Source: Mucor racemosus | Lineage: Eukaryota; Mucoromycota; Mucoromycetes; Mucorales; Mucoraceae | Assembly (NCBI GenBank): GCA_027405735.1 | Contig: JAPEHQ010000001.1 | Span: 2,666,001 to 2,730,000 of the forward strand | Direction: 5' to 3' | Length of the DNA stretch: 64,000 nucleotides | Shown here: piece by piece, positions 11,519-22,275 of the stretch | Numbering within the stretch: the stretch's first letter is position 1 | Layout of the letters: each line of letters begins with the position of its first letter | Made by a program: the position numbers and the translations under genes | Notes under the pieces: model-generated | The model's input: only the letters and a program-made list of their open reading frames with translations | Database searches by the model: none | Told to the model about the DNA's origin: nothing

Positions 11519-11700
11519 TTGTGCCCATACAATCAGCTCATTATGCTCATGGTTAGATTTTATTATTATGCACAAATAGGAATAATGATATGCTTATGGG
11601 CAATTCTACTATTATGCACACACGGGATTAATATCATGCACATGGACAGAATCTATAATTCTGCACATACAGGCTTAGCGTTGTGCTCGTGTGCATGACA
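11519..11700 (+). repeat. TGC iteron array, copy 1
   Basis: Eight TGC[ACT][CT]-type cores start at 11522, 11544, 11569, 11591, 11615, 11637, 11662 and 11684, spaced 22, 25, 22, 24, 22, 25 and 22 bases; an extra core lies at 11692. Typical cores are TGCACAT, TGCACAA and TGCTCAT. The regular two-turn spacing is preserved in the inverted copy in E2 (39666-39804). It could be a protein-binding array (for example for a transposase) or an old tandem repeat; no function is shown by the sequence. Confidence 0.65.
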
Positions 11701-12189
11701 TTTGTGGAACATGTACACATTTATCCACTATATTGATTTCCATTTCATCCGATTCCCAATTAAAGTACAACAACTGGCATGAATAGGCATTACATTATTA
11801 AATCATAATATACATATATGCTAATTCATACTAATATAACCTTTCTACCGAGCTTCAATCCTAACAGCTTATAGTTAAAGACCAATCAATCTAATGCGGA
11901 TCTAATCATACTACAGTATAATGATCAAGGACCCATGAACTCTATGACTACACCGATTGGTTACTATCAAGACTTGTATCTGACAAGGGGTATTATTGGC
12001 TATTATGTATGGACCTAGAAATGTTTACTTAATCCCTTTGATGAAAACTATATAAAGAGGACATTTATTTACTACGAAAGTCTTCAAGTAGAATTTAACT
12101 TGATAATAAAACCCTAATGTTATCTAGTCGAATTCCTATTTTTTTTTTTAGATTTTTTTTCCGTGAATATCTTTACCTATTCTACAATC

Positions 12190-13476
12190 AGCTTGATAAT
12201 AGTCTGATATGCCTTATCAAACGGTGAATATATTCATGGAATATGAAAACAAAAAGAGAGAAACAACACATGTAGAAAAGGATTTTCAAGGCTTTACATT
12301 ATTTAGCGCAATTAAAACCCTGCTAAATTGCACATTTCAGCCAATGTAAAAGCAGCATTACAGCATATGAACCATAAACTAAGCAAAAAATAGGCAATAT
12401 TTGTTATCATAGAAACATGCATTTTTCTACCAGAAAAAAACCGTCTGTAATATCATACATTCATTAAAAAATTGCAAAAGCGAGCCACTAGAGCGACGCC
12501 GTAATTGAGCATAGCAAGATTGAACGGCTAATAAGTCTCTCATACTATGGTATATATCGAAGTTTTAAATAAAAAAGCGGGTTTTTTTAAACTTTTCTTA
12601 TACTTAACCATGTGCGGTCTGAAAATTCAGACTTTGTTGCGGACATTTCGGGACTCATTTTATCCTTACCAACACTCATGATTTTCATCAAAAAACAGAA
12701 AAATCAAATTTTGATACCAAAATCAACGTTAAAATATACTACATTGTGAGAGAAACTTGTAGCCATAACTAATACATACTTTATGAAAGCTTGAAATTAA
12801 ATGTTAAGTAATGAAACTTTGCATTTTTGGCCCAAAAACGGTTTTTTGATTAAAGGATTTTCATGTAATATTTTGCAATAAAAATGTTTATTATTTTTTA
12901 TTGAGCAAATAGAGCGTTAAATTCTGTATATGTGCATACTTTTTGTTTTTATAATTGGTAGTATAATTAACTCTAGGTTTGCAAAATCAGAAAAAAAAAA
13001 TTAAAAAATGTCAAAATTGATGATCTGGACAAAAATAATTTTCTAATTAATATTCCGCTTATAAGCCTTGTAAGTCTTAAAAATAAGAGATTTTATAATA
13101 CTTGAGAACTTTTTCAAGGATTAATGATGCTGTATCCACTTGATTCAGACTTATTACTGTAAATATTTATACATGTTAATATTGTGTGGTAGTTTATTTG
13201 ATGATAATATAGTCTTACTTGATAATTAATGCGCTAGAGGTGATTTACATTAGGTTTTAGTCTTACCCCTCCAACATCATAAACATAAACATAAACATAA
13301 ACATGGCCATCACTGGGACCTGTTGCCATCTTTTTACCCTCTTTGTCCCAAGTCAATTTATTCAATGCTTTACCAGAACAAACTTACTTTTGACCTATAA
13401 AAATTGATTTATTAGTAAAATCAATTATTAATAACAAGCTAATGAGTAATAATTATGGTGTACCTTTGATAATTGG
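12190..13476 (-). repeat. R2 arm, right copy of long inverted repeat in E1
   Basis: Reverse complement of 8956-10240. A transcript across both arms could fold into a hairpin with a stem of about 1.28 kb and a loop of about 1.95 kb. It carries the inverse copy of the dynein exon fragment at 13267-13380, including the (CATAAA)n form of the hexamer repeat near 13280-13305. Confidence 0.9.
13267..13380 (-). pseudogene. Second copy of the captured dynein intermediate-chain exon
   Basis: Mirror image of 9052-9165 within the right R2 arm, encoded on the minus strand, with the same Val-Tyr expansion and the same GTAAG donor on the 3' side (13262-13266). Not functional alone. Confidence 0.65.
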
Positions 13477-15829
13477 CAGTGATACACAACAAGACAACAT
13501 CTTGTTTTCCTCTTCTTAGCTGATGGCCACTAAATAGACTAACATGAATTCATTCATTCATTCAAATCAAGTCAATACTATATACTATACATACTTTTAT
13601 AATCGCCAGTTTTTCTCTAGGTAGACATCGACTTTATTAGACCAAAAAAGCATTGTTCATAACGTAGATAATGGAACAAAATAATTAAGTCCTGGACGCT
13701 TTTTTTGTTCGGAAAAGATATTATAACGTGCCCTAACATTAACAGTTAATAATTTATTTCCAAATAAACAATAGAAAAAACATGTACTTGTAACTGCTAT
13801 TTGATTTCAGTTTATAAAAAAATATTATTCTTTTTGTTGTAGTTTTAAACGTAAAAAAAAAGAGCTGAGGAAAGAGTAGGAGGAAAGAAAAAAAACTTTG
13901 TGTGTTACAAACAGTAATTTACAAAGGCATAAATACTTTTAGTGTTACCAAACAGGTTGTTGTCGTTGTTCCCATTTGGTCCCCGAAAGAAGAAGAACAT
14001 GGGCAGAACTCTTTCAAACCCCAAATTTCAAATTGACATATCTCGCCAATAAGGCAATTTTGTTGAATCAGAGTATCTCACTTCTGCTTTAAACCGTTCA
14101 AATTACTGTACCTTCGTTATTAATTATATTATGATTGATATACTTTAATAAATTGACTAAAAAACCTTGATCTCATTGCTCTGCTTATCTGGGCTGCCTG
14201 ATCTGCACAAATTTTTTTATTCTGCCCATCTGTGCAGACCATTATGCATGAGAAGCATAGTTCGGCCGTAGTGGTGGAGGTTGCCATTTGATGATATTAT
14301 TGTTTCAGTAAATAACGATATTGTTTACTAAAATAAAAAAATAAAAAGCGGTAGAAATACAATTATAATAATTAGCTAAAATTTTTATTACAAAAGGTTT
14401 CTGAAAATTTAAAATAATTAAAAAAGTATGAGGGCATTTATAGTGATTTGGAGAACTTGGATATCATCAGACTTGAATAGATTTATATTTAGTAATCTTC
14501 TAGTTTTGCGTACTTTGCTATTAATTTAATATTTTAAGGGGTAAATTATGCAGAGTATTGGCCATCATAAGGGATTGATATCAAGTGTGACAATATCGAC
14601 CTTTTGGGAAATGGTTGTTTATTATTGTTATATCTATTCTATGTAACCTTGAATTAAAGGATAATTTTTATATGCTTGAATCTTATATATATATATTGAT
14701 AGTGCAGCTCCAATATTATAGATGATTAGTTGACTAAATTGATACTGTATCTTTTTTATTTATTATTATTATTGACTTGGATAGAATCCTGTTTTGATAT
14801 ATATATGTCATTTGTTTAATTGGTTGTGCCGTGATCAAGGGTTCTATCATCTGCACAACATGTATGGTTCAAAAGGTATTTCATATTTTTAGTATGCGTT
14901 TATTATTATGTTCAATTGAAGCTGTTATATTAGAATCTAGATATAGCGCTACAGTAGTCGTATTATTATCAGGGTATTGATATTGTTACACCATTAATAG
15001 CTACTGTATCACTTGATAATCCCTTCTATAATATATAATCTCATTCTCTACATTGAATAGAGCTCCACCTTTTACTCTTGTCTGATTCTTATTAGTTTTG
15101 GGTTTTGGTAAAACAGAAGCGTTTGTTTATTATTGTTGTTCACATTTCAAGTGGCATCATATTCTATGAGCGACACTTGAACATTAGGTTATTATATTAT
15201 TATCAAGCGTTTTTAGTATGTAGTTCCACTGCAAACAGATTTTCTTTATTTTTGTTAAATGATTTAGTACATACTTTAGCTTTGAGATTGATATACTTTC
15301 CTGGCTGGTGTAACAATATCTCTCTGAAAATAAAAGAGTTAATACCAGAATATAAGTGCACTGGCTTAGCATTTTCATCACCTTACATTATTGGCCCAAA
15401 ATCGATTGTAAGAAATTGAACACCTAAATTCAGATGTTCATTTTTTGCATTTACAAGTTCGATTCAATTGAAAGCCACTCTGCATTTTTTATTTTAGTAA
15501 AAAATATTAATTTTTGTCAAGATGATAATCAAAATAACAGTTTATATTACAACTTAAAATCTATCATAACTGAGTTCCAAAATCGATATACAAAGTCGAG
15601 CAGAAAATGATTTAAAAAATAAAATCGTTTAATAGCTCATGAACCGCAAAGTAAGTAGACCTAGCGTATTAAATACTTTTTGTACAATTTTGAATTCTGC
15701 ATCCATATAAATAAAATTCAAAAAAATGTTTCATATTAAATTTTGTGGAAAGTACAATTAGAATTTTTGAGGTTCTAAGAATATATACATCACTTTTCAT
15801 AAGCAGTTTTTTAATGTAAATAATTGAAA
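13477..15829. other. E1 internal sequence without genes
   Basis: Unique E1 sequence plus two blocks shared with E2: 13961-14178 (matches 42000-42185) and about 15480-15830 (matches 42400-42453 plus 55274-55530). Positions 15240-15296 match 55555-55612 in inverse orientation. Positions 13340-13958 are absent from E2. Short frames here (e.g. 15105-15419, 104 codons) have no recognisable domain. Confidence 0.6.
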
Positions 15830-16610
15830 GAATGCACAACAAAATTATCTATCGATCGAGTTATTGTTGAACTTTTTTGCTACATTTTTTGTAGAGAAAT
15901 CAAGATTTTTGTCGGTTTTTTTTTTTCAAATTCATAATTTTGAATGAGGGTATACAGGGAAAAAATTGAAAGTAGAAACGAAGGTATTTCTTTGTACACA
16001 TTTTTGAGAATATCTCCACGAAAAATTAATATTTTAAAAAAAACTATATTGGATCCAAGAGAGCTAAATGAGCTTAGTGATATGAATGTAAAAAATACGC
16101 TGTTCAATTTAACGAATATTTTGAAATCTACTACAAAAATATTAAAAAAAAATGAAAAAAAAAAAAATGAAAAAAATTTTTCATACTAATGTATGTTATA
16201 AAGTGCTTCAAAACAAGTAAGTTTCATTATTAGAAAGTCTTAGTATAACTTAATTTTTTGTAGAGATATGAAGGCTCAAAGTTTTTAATTTTAGTAGTGA
16301 AATGCGTGTAAAAATCTGAAACATTAGCACTGAAAAATTAATATCAACTGCAAAAAATAGAATATTTCCGGATACTCATTTTTAGATTAGAGCTGAACAT
16401 CTCAGATACGTCTGCATATTATTTTTTCTTGGTGTTATTTAGTGGAAAAAAAAAAGCTCAACAGGGAGGAAAGTGAGATCCAGTTTTTTAGGGAAAAAGC
16501 AGTGCATTTTACCTTTTTGAGTCTTTCATGAGATATAAAATAAACTCAGGAACAGATAGCATAACGCGACCGTTTAATATATAATTTACAGCATCCAAGG
16601 TATATTCTAA
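15830..16610 (-). repeat. R1 terminal repeat, copy B
   Basis: About 780 bp. It is homologous in the same orientation to 56395-57149 (copy D) and inverted relative to copies A and C. It contains a short open frame at 15944-16189 with the motif LRISPRKIN and PRELNE that also stays open in copies C and D. The outermost 45 bases (about 16568-16610) pair with copy A but not with C or D. Confidence 0.85.
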
Positions 16611-17869
16611 GGGTTAATTGGTAAACCTCAGGTTCTTTGCACATACGTGTTGCGGCGGTATGATGTTTTATGTCATACTAGTATTATATTACATGAAAAG
16701 CAAAGCCCATAGATTCCGCATTTAAATCTATTTTGGTTTATCATGATGTGCATCATATGCGTGGAACAACTCAGATAACCAATTGGTATCAGAAGTCATA
16801 AAAGGCGTGTTTTTTTTTTGAATTGGTTACTCAACTCGGGTCACATTTTAGTATGTACTCGGGTAAGTGCAAAGTTTGAACCTTAACTTTCTTCTTTCTC
16901 CAACGGGGGGAGGGGGCTTGTGTCTCGATCTAAATGTTGTAACATGTTTATAAACGTTTTCTGCATGTGCACATGTTCATATTTATGTGCTAGTGTCTGA
17001 TATTTTGAGGATACTTATACGGGCTACATCCATGATTATGCATGAAAGACTAGATGTATATGTAAGTATGAAACTATCAATGTATATATTATACAGTTTA
17101 TAGTATACATAAACATGATTTTGTGATATACGTTGTATTCTCTCCATAATTTATAAATAGTGAAACCAACACTAAAATGGGGGGAGCAGGGGTAGGAGAA
17201 CAAAACAGCATATCATAAATCAAGGGGGGAAGACAAGAGTGCCAAATAAAGCAAAAACAGCATTTGGTTCCGGAATCCACTTCGGAAACAAACATTGCCA
17301 TTGTTGGTTGATCATTTGTCAACATACACCTTATGTATGTACCTCGACTTTCGAAAAATGCTATAGAATATATATGTATCATACATAAGATTTTTTTATA
17401 GTAAAGAAAGTACATACTGTACGATAACTTAATGAATATATATATATATATATATACGATATCACAGCAGCATGTATTTAGCATCAATACCATTTTATGT
17501 GTGAATAATTCGATAGACAAATGGTAATTTAGGAGAAGTCTGGAGGCCTTTTTTTTTTTTTTTTCAATGGATACTATAAAATGGCTATGCCTGCATATCA
17601 TGTAATATTACTATATAATAACATCTCCTATGAACAATATATTCTAAATTACACCATTTTTTTTTCTTTTTTTGGATTAAAATAAGCACTCATTCTCCTT
17701 CATACATGACGAATAATAAACAAACCTCTTAAATTAAAGATTAATCATATATACACATACATAAAATGGGTAATTTATTTATTCGACAACGATTTTAATA
17801 ATAGATGATGAAAAAAAAAAAAATTAAATGCGTAAATTTGATAAATATAATATAAATGTGTAAAGTTTG
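16611..17869. other. Intergenic, no gene seen
   Basis: AT-rich with a (TA)n run near 17435-17455, a G-rich stretch near 16903-16916 and T/A runs near 17549-17564 and 17811-17823. A 167-codon minus-strand frame (17098-17601) crosses these simple repeats and has no domain, so it is not called. The right side probably contains the 3' UTR of the TMEM115-like gene. Confidence 0.6.
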
Positions 17870-18075
17870 CTATTTCTTTGAATCAGGATCCTCAGTTGCT
17901 GCTGATGTGGTTGCAGTTGTAGAAGATGGCGTATTCTCATCTGCATCAAAAAGCACTGCATCTGGTTTAGATGCTAATGCAGGTTCGGCTGATGCACTGT
18001 TGGATGCCGGTCCTTTGGATAAGCGCATATCTAATGCTTTCAATGCCAATGCTCTTTTTGGAAATTAATACTTGG

Positions 18076-18111
<36 letters not shown>

Positions 18112-18897
18112 TTCTTCTTTCAGCTTCTGCACGGGCAGAACCAGGGACAGGTGCAATATTACCAATTTCCAAATCATGATATGTACGTGGACCTGGTTTA
18201 CAACAATTTAATTTGACAAGTGCGCCATAAACGACATTTGAAATTATTGTGATAACAGGACTATAGGATGTTAACAAACCATTTAATCGCTTAGAAACGC
18301 TATTACTTACTGTAAGAATTCAGGGAAAAATGTTTGAATAGCAAAAGTCTCACTTCTATCGCCTTGAATACCATCTTGGTATTTAAAAAAACGGATATAA
18401 ACCCATCCAATGACCCATCCGATATTTACAAGATTATAAAATACAATAGCTTTGAATAAAATAAGTGAGACGATACTGATTGCTGTAACAACACCAAGTA
18501 AATTCTAATGCGTTTCGATTAAATATAAGCATTATCTCTATTACTCTTTCTCTCTATTTTTCCTTTCTTACCTTGACACGGATAGATACTTTACCACCCA
18601 TAATTGCAATACGATGTTCAGGGATTAAATGCTTAAAAGCTACCAAAAAAGCAGAAAATACACCAGACATGCCATTAATTTGCACTTGATATAAAAACAT
18701 ATCATCTCCAGATAAATAATAAGATAAAAGAATACCAAACCATGTAACTACATTGGACAATACAGCTGTAATGATGATAAACTTTAATAATTCTCTTGAA
18801 CCCCAAGCACGCTCTAAATATTTTCCACAAAATAATAAAATTACAACACTAATAGAGAGCTATAAAGAATTGTTAGATTATTGAATATTTTTGCATA

Positions 18898-18931
<34 letters not shown>

Positions 18932-19226
18932 CACTTACAGTAATGATATTGCTTTCATAAAATGCAGCAGTTAAGAATGTCCAAGGAGCATACATAACAC
19001 TAAGTTTATTGTTAATATTTTGCGCCAGTACATGCAAAACAATAAAAACTTACAATCCCGGTAAAAGCCCAATAAAAGGACTTATAGATAAAGGTGTTGT
19101 ATCAGGATCAGCATCCAACTTCAAACGATAGATGTAGATGTAAGATGCAATAGATAAACATAATACAGTAGACACTAAAGCCTTTGTTAATGAAGGAACA
19201 TTAGCCACTAAAGATTTTATTGTCAT
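17870..19226 (-). CDS. TMEM115/DUF1751-type rhomboid-like Golgi membrane protein
   Basis: Six exons (19226-19054, 18999-18939, 18859-18572, 18504-18311, 18260-18111, 18053-17870) join in frame to 349 residues. Family hallmarks are visible: YAPWTFLTAAFYE near residues 60-75, then a hydrophobic segment and CGKYLERAWGSRELLKF, as in TMEM115 proteins, which are rhomboid-fold but catalytically inactive and sit in the Golgi. The N-terminal hydrophobic helix around residues 13-30 and several later hydrophobic stretches (e.g. ending VVTWFGILLSYYL) support a polytopic membrane protein. The C-terminal 80 residues are cytosolic-like, Ala/Ser-rich and end DPDSKK. A 29-base T run lies inside intron 5 and a similar A/T run inside intron 2. 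The last acceptor (AAAAAG/A at 18053) is chosen because it keeps the frame open. Confidence 0.85.
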
Positions 19227-20696
19227 TTTTAATTAAATAGTAAAAAAAAAAAAAAAAGGAGGGGAAATGTATGAATATGTTCATTACAAGTTTTGTTTAA
19301 AGCGTTGCGTAAAAGTCAAAGCACACGTGATGAGCCTGCTTTTTTTTTTGGGAAAGCAGGACAAGCTTTATCCAAAGTGTCATTGTGAATGCAACTCGAT
19401 AGAAATATATTAGGGAGGAGCAGAGAGGGAGATTAGTTTTCATTGTGATTACACCTTCAACTAATTATTCTCCTGTTGGTTTATGTATATAGTCCCGTCG
19501 AATCCGACAGGCCAGCTTCATCATTCGTATCGTATTTGAAGACCTTCTATATTAACGATATGATAATAATATTTTCGTTTTGAATCGCAATCTCGACATC
19601 AGTTTTTTTCCTATGAGATCCTACGTGCATAGAATGAGAGAAATGGCCTTTTGAATCATTCAATGTTCCGGATGATGTGCATGGCATGGTGGCTAGAAAT
19701 AGACGTCCTTGGACACTTTACTAACTCTAATAAATATACGAAAAAGAAAGTTTATTGAGTAACAAATATGAATATCTAGATTGTGTTTTATGTTCAGAGT
19801 AAGCGATGACTAAATGCCTAGAATCAAAGTGTAAAACACGTCAATCTTCACTTCTTTGATATGTAAAAATAGTTTTCAATGGGCTGGATTTACAACACCA
19901 TGGTATCCGCATTAAATTGATGTACTTTTACAACAACGTTGACAGGAATAATCTGTAGTACGTATTAACTAATATGACCTGCATAACTCTCATAAGAAAA
20001 TCTCGAAGAAAGGATCTGCTGCTTCACCTAATCCCGTCTCTAGCAATGAAAATAATAAATGATTGTTAATACACAAAATTAATAAATTTGATTTTCAAAC
20101 GTGATACCTCCCATGAATGTGAAGTATCTAATAGAATCCAGCTTGTCATATCCATCTGCGCGTCGGATCGTCGCTTTTATTCTTGTTATTCATTATTCAA
20201 TAAGGTTTCTTCGTCGCAATGCCTAGAGATCTAGTGCATAGGTGTATCCTGTAACATCGCTTCTTTATATACCGAGACATAAGCAGAAGAAACCATTACT
20301 GCGTGTGGATGGTAAACGTTAGAAGCATCAGTTATATCGAACACCTCCACTTTTATAAAAAAGTAAGGTACATCATATTATTATAAACCAACATTATATT
20401 ACTGCTTAACTGTCAAGGTGACACTAACCGCTTGATACATATATAACAAAAGCATCACACTGAAGAAGCCAGCAGGGAAGAAGATGATAACGACCACTAT
20501 AATGATAGTAATAATGTTGATTTATACCATAATGTAGTAGTGCTGGTGAGCCTACAGTAGTAGTGATGATGAACTTCGTGGTGATGATGGGCCTAGTAGT
20601 GATGATGATATCGTCTTTTACAGGTTTAATTCTCCAAGAGTTGTTGTAAGTTGAACAATTTACACAAAAGTAATACTGATATAGCACTAAAAAGAT
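19227..20696. other. Intergenic
   Basis: Upstream region of the TMEM115-like gene followed by non-coding sequence. A GATGATG-rich stretch at about 20480-20620 gives a spurious minus-strand frame. No gene is supported. Confidence 0.55.
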
Positions 20697-21475
20697 TTGT
20701 TTAAGTCGCTGTCAAGCGTATTGTTTCTTAAAGCAGAAGAACATGAAGAAAGTCTAAACAGATTTATTGGTGTAAACAACTTGGATAATTACCAAAAAAT
20801 CTTAATTGAAAAACATACTGATACCAAAGCAAATATGGATTCGTCCATTTTTAGCTCTGTCATGGCTATTTTGAAGGCAAATTATTAAAAACTGATATAC
20901 CATACTAGATATACATTCTCAATTGTGAGAATATATAAGGTCTTCACAATCTCAGAGTAACAAGAGAAATCAAAGAGCAAGCCAATGATATAGCTAAATT
21001 ATGTGATGATAATGACTCAAAAAACTCATGAAGGTACCATACGTTTAGATAGCATTAGTAACGAGTCGAGCTTCTCCGTCTCCTGAAACTCGAGCAAAAG
21101 TCAACAATTCGACTAGCTCGACTAGCAGCTTGACTCGACTCGAGGCTCGCGAGTTTTGTTTACACACTCTCGAGCTGGCTCGTAAGGCTTGATTCCAATA
21201 CTACGTTTAGTTAACTTTTTCAAAGACGCTTTAGATAGCAAAAACATGAAGGCCCTAATTGCTGTGCAGGCTGTTGGTAAGTAATATATGTATATCAATT
21301 TACCATCATTTTTTTTATTTGTATTCATCATTTCTGTTGTTAGAATTTTATATTTCATTTCGCTTGTTCACTCATGAAAACTTTGGACTATATGTTATGT
21401 GCGAGTTATTTTCTGCCAATGCCCCAAAACGCATTTCTGAATTACCTGAACTTTTTACTCACTTCAACTAATTAA
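20697..21475 (+). pseudogene. Decayed intron-containing gene of unknown family, split by a MITE
   Basis: Several coding-like blocks share the plus strand. 20697-20888 contains AEEHEESLNRFIGVNNLDNY and DSSIFSSVMAILK, then a stop. A block with REIKEQANDIAKLCDDND follows at about 20955-21020. After a frame change THEGTIRL (to 21047) would continue, once the MITE at 21050-21203 is ignored, into VNFFKDALDSKNMKALIAVQ (21211-21270). A 67 nt GTAAGT...TTAG intron (21277-21343) leads to a last exon with FYISFRLFTHENFGLYVM that stops at 21471-21473. Stops and a shift show it is dead. The family is not identified; the gene probably belongs to a repeated fungal ORF family. Confidence 0.5.
21050..21203. 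mobile_element. hAT-like MITE, 154 bp
   Basis: Ends TAGCATTAGTAACGAGTC and (reverse complement of the right end) TAGTATTGGAATCAAGCC agree at 13 of 18 positions. The flanks CGTTTAGA (21042-21049) and CGTTTAGT (21204-21211) form an 8 bp target duplication with one mismatch, the length typical of hAT elements. The interior is rich in CTCGAG/GACTCGA words. It interrupts what would be a continuous coding block of the surrounding pseudogene. Confidence 0.65.
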
Positions 21476-22275
21476 AACAAACTATGCTTTGCTGCAAAAC
21501 CTATTGCTGTGTAATGAACGAAAAACTTGGATTTGTATTTAGTTGTAAAAAGCATAGTATTCACCCTTATGAGCTGCGCAAAATCGTAAATGTGAAGAAA
21601 TCAAGAGATGTTCATGCTTCAATATCGTTTAAACAGTTTGAGGTTGCCACTCAGAACTAAAAGTTGCCATATACGGAATCATCAGTGATGCTTGTAGCGA
21701 TATACGCTTTAATGACCTGAATGGCTATTATCATAATCCCAAGCGACAAATCATTAATTGCCCCATTCTATGTATTTTCATTTAAATAAAGTTCACTAAT
21801 ATAGCCAGCACTCTTGTGTAAAAAATGACAATTTGGTTTCTCGAATATGACAATCATGCAGGCACTAACCGACATTTAGATTTTGCATTGCGAAAATTAT
21901 TTTTCAATAACAGATACTTATTTTTAGCTAACAGCATTCACTTTTTGTTAACCGACGAAATCCACATTATTTTATATATTTCAATCGAAATCAAGGGGGA
22001 ATTGATTTTTTTTTGGGGGGGGGGGGGAGAGGAGCATGCAGAGATAAAGGGATGAACTTTTTTTCGTCATAATTAACTGAATTGAAAACAAGATTTTGCA
22101 CAACATAAAAACTTTTTTTTTGGGGGGGAGGAAGGACATTTATTGTAACCATATTGGAAAGGTGTACAAAAAAGAAGATTTTTTGTGTAGTTTCTTTTTT
22201 CTTTTTTTCCCTCTTCTTCTTCCTTTTCTTCAATTTTATTATCTTTTTTTTTCTTTTATATATAATACATATAAA
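21476..22275. other. Intergenic and Cyc8 promoter region
   Basis: No gene is seen. G-rich runs occur at 22014-22027 and 22121-22128. A long CT-rich tract (22187-22255), the style of 5' leader seen upstream of several genes here, ends about 20 nt before the Cyc8 start. Confidence 0.5.

Larger units (their letters stand above)
8629..16610. mobile_element. Composite non-coding element E1 with nested inverted repeats
   Basis: The outer ends are an inverted pair: 8629-8951 is the reverse complement of about 16300-16610 (shared core ATACCTTGGA.GCTGTAAATT). Inside are a second inverted pair, 8956-10240 and 12190-13476, around a loop of about 1.95 kb, then unique sequence with shared blocks at 13961-14180 and 15561-15830. 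The same order of blocks recurs in E2 (38243-57149), showing a repeated, mobile or once-mobile unit. No ORF over about 105 codons and no transposase are seen, so it is non-autonomous or degenerate. No convincing target-site duplication was found at the outer ends, so exact termini are uncertain. Confidence 0.65.

Noticed and set aside
8951..13481. Target-site duplication for the foldback R2 pair
   Set aside because: The bases beside 8956 and 13476 (AAGTA and CAGTG) do not match, so R2 is not called an independent insertion.
15105..15419. 104-codon frame in E1
   Set aside because: The homologous sequence in E2 does not keep the frame, and no domain is seen.
16608..16680. tRNA-like words (GGTTAATTGGT) near the end of R1 copy B
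   Set aside because: No cloverleaf with acceptor and T arms could be built.
17098..17601. 167-codon minus-strand frame
   Set aside because: It crosses a (TA)n run, T and A runs and G-rich simple sequence, has no domain, no intron signals and composition like the flanking non-coding DNA.
17856..18068. 70-codon plus-strand frame rich in Ala/Ser/Asp
   Set aside because: It is the antisense shadow of the last exon of the TMEM115-like gene.
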